Origin: Xanthobacteraceae bacterium
GTDB lineage: Bacteria; Pseudomonadota; Alphaproteobacteria; Rhizobiales; Xanthobacteraceae
Assembly (NCBI GenBank): GCA_030043175.1
Contig: JASHYD010001280.1
Span: 1 to 8,998, forward strand
DNA: 8,998 nt
Direction of reading: 5' to 3'
Below are positions 6,450-8,998 of the stretch, piece after piece. Below the pieces are notes generated by a model. The model was not told the DNA's origin. It searched no databases and saw only the letters and a list, made by a program, of their open reading frames with translations. Within the stretch, counting starts at the first letter, position 1. Each line of letters starts with the position of its first letter. Made by a program: the position numbers and the translations under genes.

Positions 6450-6716
6450 TCAATTTTTCGCCCGGTATGTTTGGTCAGGTGCGGTGAGAAGATCAATCTG
6501 GTCGGCCTCATCAAGGCAGGCTTGCGCGACCGCGCGGTATACGGCCGCTTTCGACTTGAGTGCGAGTTCATCGCCACCGGGGCCTAGCATGGCCTCCGCA
6601 AAGCTCTCCACCGCGCCATGGACGATCTTCGCGATCAGCGCACGCATATCGATTTCTTTTGCTTGCCTCGTTTCAGCAGTCTTCCTCAAGCGAATGAGAC
6701 GACATTTGTCTCTCAT
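6450..6716 (-). CDS. Small helical protein, second gene of a two-gene operon
   Basis: This 88-residue protein is of unknown function. It has a basic N-terminus (MRDKCRLIRLRKTAETRQAK) followed by a mostly helical body (IDMRALIAKIVHGAVESFAE, then LKSKAAVYRAVAQACLDEAD) and a short polar tail. There is no signal peptide or membrane segment, so it is probably cytoplasmic. Its ATG overlaps the TGA of the preceding gene (ATGA at 6713-6716), and a GGGGAGA ribosome binding site lies about six bases upstream inside that gene, which is good evidence that both are translated genes in one operon. Confidence 0.68.
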   Translation of the reverse strand: MRDKCRLIRLRKTAETRQAKEIDMRALIAKIVHGAVESFAEAMLGPGGDELALKSKAAVYRAVAQACLDEADQIDLLTAPDQTYRAKN

Positions 6717-6925
6717 CGGGGTTCTCCCCTCGCCTCGATCCGCGCTTTGCAGATTTCGATGACTTTATCGCCCCATAGATTATAAAACTCGGGCTCGATA
6801 AGGATGTAGAAGCAGCCGTTTTTTCTGATGAGAAATCCTGCCTCCTTGGCGATCTGACGCACTTCACTCTCCCGGTCGGCTCTCGCTTTTGCCATTGCCG
6901 ATTCTTCGGATTTAACCAACGCCAT
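6713..6925 (-). CDS. Small protein of unknown function, first gene of a two-gene operon
   Basis: This is a 70-residue cytoplasmic protein. Residues 1-30 form a charged helix (SAMAKARADRESEVRQIAKE), followed by a compact segment with likely strands (AGFLIRKNGCFYILIEPEFY) and a final helix (NLWGDKVIEICKARIEARGE). I know no family for it. The start at 6925 has AGGA five bases upstream. It overlaps its downstream partner by ATGA. Two direct repeats lie just upstream of the ribosome binding site and may control the pair. The pairing of two very small genes recalls toxin-antitoxin or regulator-effector pairs in size only; neither sequence shows a toxin fold or DNA-binding motif that I can recognise. 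Confidence 0.72.
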   Translation of the reverse strand: MALVKSEESAMAKARADRESEVRQIAKEAGFLIRKNGCFYILIEPEFYNLWGDKVIEICKARIEARGEPR

Positions 6926-6948
6926 TACTTCCTAGTCCTTTCCTGTCC

Positions 6949-6980
6949 AACCCAGCACGTTTTCTGGCTAACCCAGCACG
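6949..6980 (-). repeat. 11-bp direct repeats 21 bp apart upstream of the small operon
   Basis: The sequence aacccagcacg occurs at 6949-6959 and 6970-6980; a ctg also precedes each copy at the same distance. On the minus strand this is CGTGCTGGGTT twice. The 21-bp period is two helical turns, and the proximal copy ends about 24 bases before the start codon at 6925, so the arrangement suits a dimeric or tandem-binding regulator. Confidence 0.75.
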
Positions 6981-7161
6981 CCCTTCGCAAGTGTACTAAT
7001 TACCGCAGCCGCTTCGGTATCAGCCTTGCGGGCTTCTCGGCACTTTCAAGGCTTTTCGCGCTGGTCGAACGCATCAGGCAGGAAAGCGCTCGGCGGCGCG
7101 GTACTGATCATCGTCGACAACCAAGGGTGTTTTAAGAGCGGCAACTGACGCTATCCAATGC

Positions 7162-7178
7162 GCAGCTCGCCGAGCTGC
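7162..7178. repeat. Perfect 8-bp inverted repeat with one-base spacer
   Basis: GCAGCTCG and CGAGCTGC flank a single C, giving a 17-bp perfect palindrome in DNA with no gene. The spacer is too short for an RNA hairpin loop of the full arms, so a protein-binding or recombination site would be likelier than a terminator, if it is functional at all. Confidence 0.6.
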
Positions 7179-8030
7179 CGGGTCGCCCCTGCCCGCCCGT
7201 CAATGCCATTGCGCCAAGCAACGCCGCAACCCGATTCCTCGCAGGCGTAATGGATTCGTCTACGAGAGGGCAAACCTGATCGCCGGTAGGGATGACGCCG
7301 CGATGACGGTGCATTGGTGGTGAGCTACGCACCGAAACAGTTGATGCCGAGCGCCGTTGCCAAGCATCCGACCGACATTGCGTGGGAAGAAATGGTCGCA
7401 GTCGCCCGGTCATCCGCGGCCCGTTGATACGCGGAGGGCCTGCTTGCCCCCTCCAGAAAGGCTGCATCGGATCTGGACCATGGCGAAGCAACTGCGGAGG
7501 GCTCCCATACGGCGCAGGAACAGCAGACGCATCCGAATTTGAGGCCATGCAGGCATCAGCCGCAATGGCTGCCGGCTAAGGGCATGAGCGTCAGCGACGA
7601 GCCGATGCTTGGCAGCGCTCGCCGCTTCGAAGCCGAATCCGGCAGCGATGCGCCGGGACGGGCGGGCGGCGAACGAAGAGCCGACTTGGGCGACAAAGAA
7701 GGCGCTCGCCGAACCCGGCGCTGCGAGCCACGCCGATAGAACGCCGCGCCACCGAAGAAGCCGGGTGGGCCTCTTGCCGGCGCGCGAACCCCGAGACCGG
7801 GCTTGCCGGGACCGTCATGGCCGAAAAAACACGATCGGTGTCTATTTCATTCGAACCGGGGGACGCCCATCGCGGGCCGTCAGGCGCGCAACCGACGCTG
7901 CAGCAAATACCTCAATCAAAATAATCAGATAGCCATCAGGAATTGCTGGGTGATGGCATCCCCGGCCGCCGACATAGCCGGAACTCGGCGACGGTCGCAA
8001 TTTCCTGACTGGACTTGTTATATCTGTTGA

Positions 8031-8054
8031 TGCATATTCGTACACGAATATTCA
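8031..8054 (+). promoter_or_regulatory. Palindromic operator just upstream of the PadR gene
   Basis: Perfect 7-bp arms ATATTCG (8034-8040) and CGAATAT (8045-8051) flank TACA, and the symmetry extends outward (TG at 8031-8032 with CA at 8053-8054). The centre lies 23 bases before the ATG at 8066. A weak promoter TTGATG (8027-8032) with TATTCA (8049-8054), 16 bases apart, would place the palindrome in the spacer, an ideal repressor site. PadR-family proteins commonly repress their own genes through such dyads; the assignment of this site to this protein is inference. Confidence 0.65.
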
Positions 8055-8065
8055 TCTTTGGATCA

Positions 8066-8716
8066 ATGATGGCGAAACCAACTCACCCGTCCAACCCTTT
8101 GGCATTGGCCGTGCTCGCGCTTCTGTTTGAGAGGCCGATGCATCCTTACGAGATGGGCTTGATTCTCAAGCAGCGGCATAAGGAGGAAAGCATCAAGCTG
8201 CGCTACGGTTCGCTTTACACGGTGATCGATTTTTTGCTGAAGCGCGGCCTGATCGTTGCCAAAGAAATTGCGCGGGATGGCAGGCGCCCTGAACGCACGG
8301 TCTACGATATCACGCCGGTGGGGCGTGATGAGCTGCGCACCTGGATGGCCGATCTCGTCGGCGAGCCGGTCAAGGAATATCCGCGGTTCGAAGCAGCCCT
8401 GTGCCTGTTGCCGGTACTCCTGCCGGACGAAGCGCTCACGCTATTGCGTCGGCGACTGCGGCTGATCGAACAGACGGCCGTGAACCTGGCGCGGCACATC
8501 GAAGAGGTCAGCCGCCAGAAGCTTCCGCCGCTCTTTCTCGTCGAGACCGAATATCGCTTGGCACTCATCGAGGCTGAGCAGCATTTCGTCGCCGGGTTGA
8601 TCCGGCGCATCGAGACCGGTTGGGGCCCGCTCGAACTGTGGCGTGACATCCACCGGGACCGCGAGGCCACGATGGAAAAGCTCTACCGCCAATTTGGAGG
8701 TGCGCCAATGACCTGA
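8066..8716 (+). CDS. PadR family transcriptional regulator
   Basis: This is a 216-residue cytoplasmic DNA-binding protein. The N-terminal winged helix (about residues 10-95) has the PadR pattern: NPLALAVLALLFERPMHPYE, then the recognition-helix region RYGSLYTVIDFLLKRGLI, and the wing RRPERTVYDITPVGRDEL. The C-terminal half (about 105-205) is helical, as in longer PadR proteins that dimerise through a C-terminal antiparallel coiled coil (LRRRLRLIEQTAVNLARHIE). The start is ATG at 8066 or 8069 (MMAK); a TTG-started extension to 8015 is open but would run through the palindrome at 8031-8054 and is unlikely. PadR proteins usually repress neighbouring efflux, stress or catabolic genes in response to small ligands; the target may be the gene beginning at 8894. 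The gene ends four bases before an ACAGG stretch and a hairpin. Confidence 0.9.
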   Translation: MMAKPTHPSNPLALAVLALLFERPMHPYEMGLILKQRHKEESIKLRYGSLYTVIDFLLKRGLIVAKEIARDGRRPERTVYDITPVGRDELRTWMADLVGEPVKEYPRFEAALCLLPVLLPDEALTLLRRRLRLIEQTAVNLARHIEEVSRQKLPPLFLVETEYRLALIEAEQHFVAGLIRRIETGWGPLELWRDIHRDREATMEKLYRQFGGAPMT

Positions 8717-8725
8717 ACACAGGTA

Positions 8726-8755
8726 GCCCCGGCGATGCTGCAACATCGTCGGGGC
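8726..8755 (+). terminator. Strong hairpin behind the PadR gene
   Basis: Twelve-base arms (GCCCCGGCGATG 8726-8737 and CATCGTCGGGGC 8744-8755) pair fully, counting one G-U pair, around a 6-base loop, starting ten bases after the stop codon. No U run follows, so it may be a non-canonical terminator, a transcript-stabilising 3' structure, or work with Rho. Confidence 0.6.
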
Positions 8756-8841
8756 CTCGAACCCAAAACCAAACGCACGGAGCGCGCTGGCCTTAGGCAC
8801 GCACCATAAGTTTACCAGCCGGCACTCCGCGAGAAAAGCCG

Positions 8842-8857
8842 CGTCGCCTGTGCGACG
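8842..8857 (+). promoter_or_regulatory. Small hairpin in the leader of the right-end gene
   Basis: A 6-bp perfect stem (CGTCGC and GCGACG) with a CTGT loop ends 36 bases before the ATG at 8894. It matches no riboswitch class I can recognise and could be incidental. Confidence 0.25.
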
Positions 8858-8893
8858 GGGGACAAATGCTTACTGTCTGGAACGGAGTGAACC

Positions 8894-8998
8894 ATGAGCC
8901 ATCAAGGAAACAGAGACGGACGCATCGCAATACGCCGGAACAGCGATGGGCCGGTATGGCTGGGGCTCGCCGGTCGGCGGCGGCCCGTTCATCTGGGC
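8894..8998 (+). CDS. N-terminal end of a hypothetical protein, cut by the window edge
   Basis: An ATG at 8894 has a GGAG six bases upstream and opens a frame that stays open for 35 codons to the window end, beginning MSHQGNRDGRIAIRRNSDGP. I recognise no family from this short Arg/Gly-rich start. A different frame from an ATG at 8946 (MGRYGWGSPVGGG) is also open and Gly-rich but has no ribosome binding site nearby. It is the first gene downstream of the PadR regulator and so a candidate target or partner. Confidence 0.4.
   Translation, partial: MSHQGNRDGRIAIRRNSDGPVWLGLAGRRRPVHLG

Larger units (their letters stand above)
6926..8014. other. 1.1-kb stretch without a supported gene
   Basis: No frame here has a recognisable domain, a good start with ribosome binding site, or normal codon use. 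The longest frames (minus 7132-7548, plus 7609-7932) are Arg/Pro/Ser/Ala-rich and overlap each other on opposite strands, as expected of random high-GC DNA. It holds the direct repeats at 6949-6980, a perfect palindrome at 7162-7178 and, at its right end, the promoter of the PadR gene. It may be decayed coding DNA, perhaps of the same accessory insertion as the transposase relic. Confidence 0.5.

Noticed and set aside
7132..7932. Frames of 107-138 codons on both strands (minus 7132-7548, plus 7609-7932)
   Set aside because: Low-complexity Arg/Pro/Ala/Ser translations, no start signals, and overlapping open frames on opposite strands are typical of non-coding GC-rich DNA.
8756..8893. Possible riboswitch upstream of the right-end gene
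   Set aside because: Apart from a 6-bp hairpin at 8842-8857 the leader does not match the conserved cores of riboswitch classes that I know from alphaproteobacteria (SAM-II, SAH, guanidine classes).
1..8998. CRISPR array, rRNA, complete insertion sequence or prophage
   Set aside because: No regularly spaced repeats of CRISPR type, no rRNA-like sequence, no intact transposase or integrase, and no phage structural genes were seen.

Overview
The window looks like a chromosomal stretch from a high-GC Gram-negative bacterium, most likely an alphaproteobacterium of the Rhizobiales (Bradyrhizobium/Rhodopseudomonas-like). That placement is inference from codon use, the style of the PobA, PadR and penicillin-acylase proteins, and the loose spacing of small hypothetical genes; no rRNA or marker gene is present to prove it.

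The left half is read almost entirely from the minus strand. It holds the N-terminal 157 codons of pobA (p-hydroxybenzoate hydroxylase, cut by the window edge), a seven-helix membrane protein of unknown function (841-1554), a small ribbon-helix-helix-like protein (1700-1939), a small exported helical protein (2107-2463) with a clear intrinsic terminator behind it, and a two-gene unit made of a 33-residue peptide followed directly (TAG|ATG) by a small helix-turn-helix protein (3043 to 2615). The centre is one large plus-strand gene, a complete penicillin-acylase-family N-terminal-nucleophile hydrolase (3574-5967). Behind it lies a decayed IS5-type transposase fragment (about 5964-6190, minus). 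Then comes a minus-strand pair of small unknown genes that overlap by ATGA (6925 to 6450), preceded by two copies of an 11-bp direct repeat 21 bp apart. About 1.1 kb (6926-8014) has no gene I can support. The right end carries a plus-strand PadR-family regulator (8066-8716) with a strong palindrome just upstream of its start, a hairpin after its stop, and the first 35 codons of another gene (8894 onward).

Functionally the window is a set of short unrelated transcription units rather than one pathway. pobA belongs to aromatic (4-hydroxybenzoate to protocatechuate) catabolism. The acylase is a periplasmic or envelope amide hydrolase of unknown substrate. The PadR gene is probably autoregulated through its palindrome. 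I did not find convincing evidence of a new defence, toxin or other multi-gene system. The least explained parts are the two small minus-strand operons (3043-2615 and 6925-6450) with repeats in front of them, and the tandem 18-bp duplication in the leader of the exported protein.
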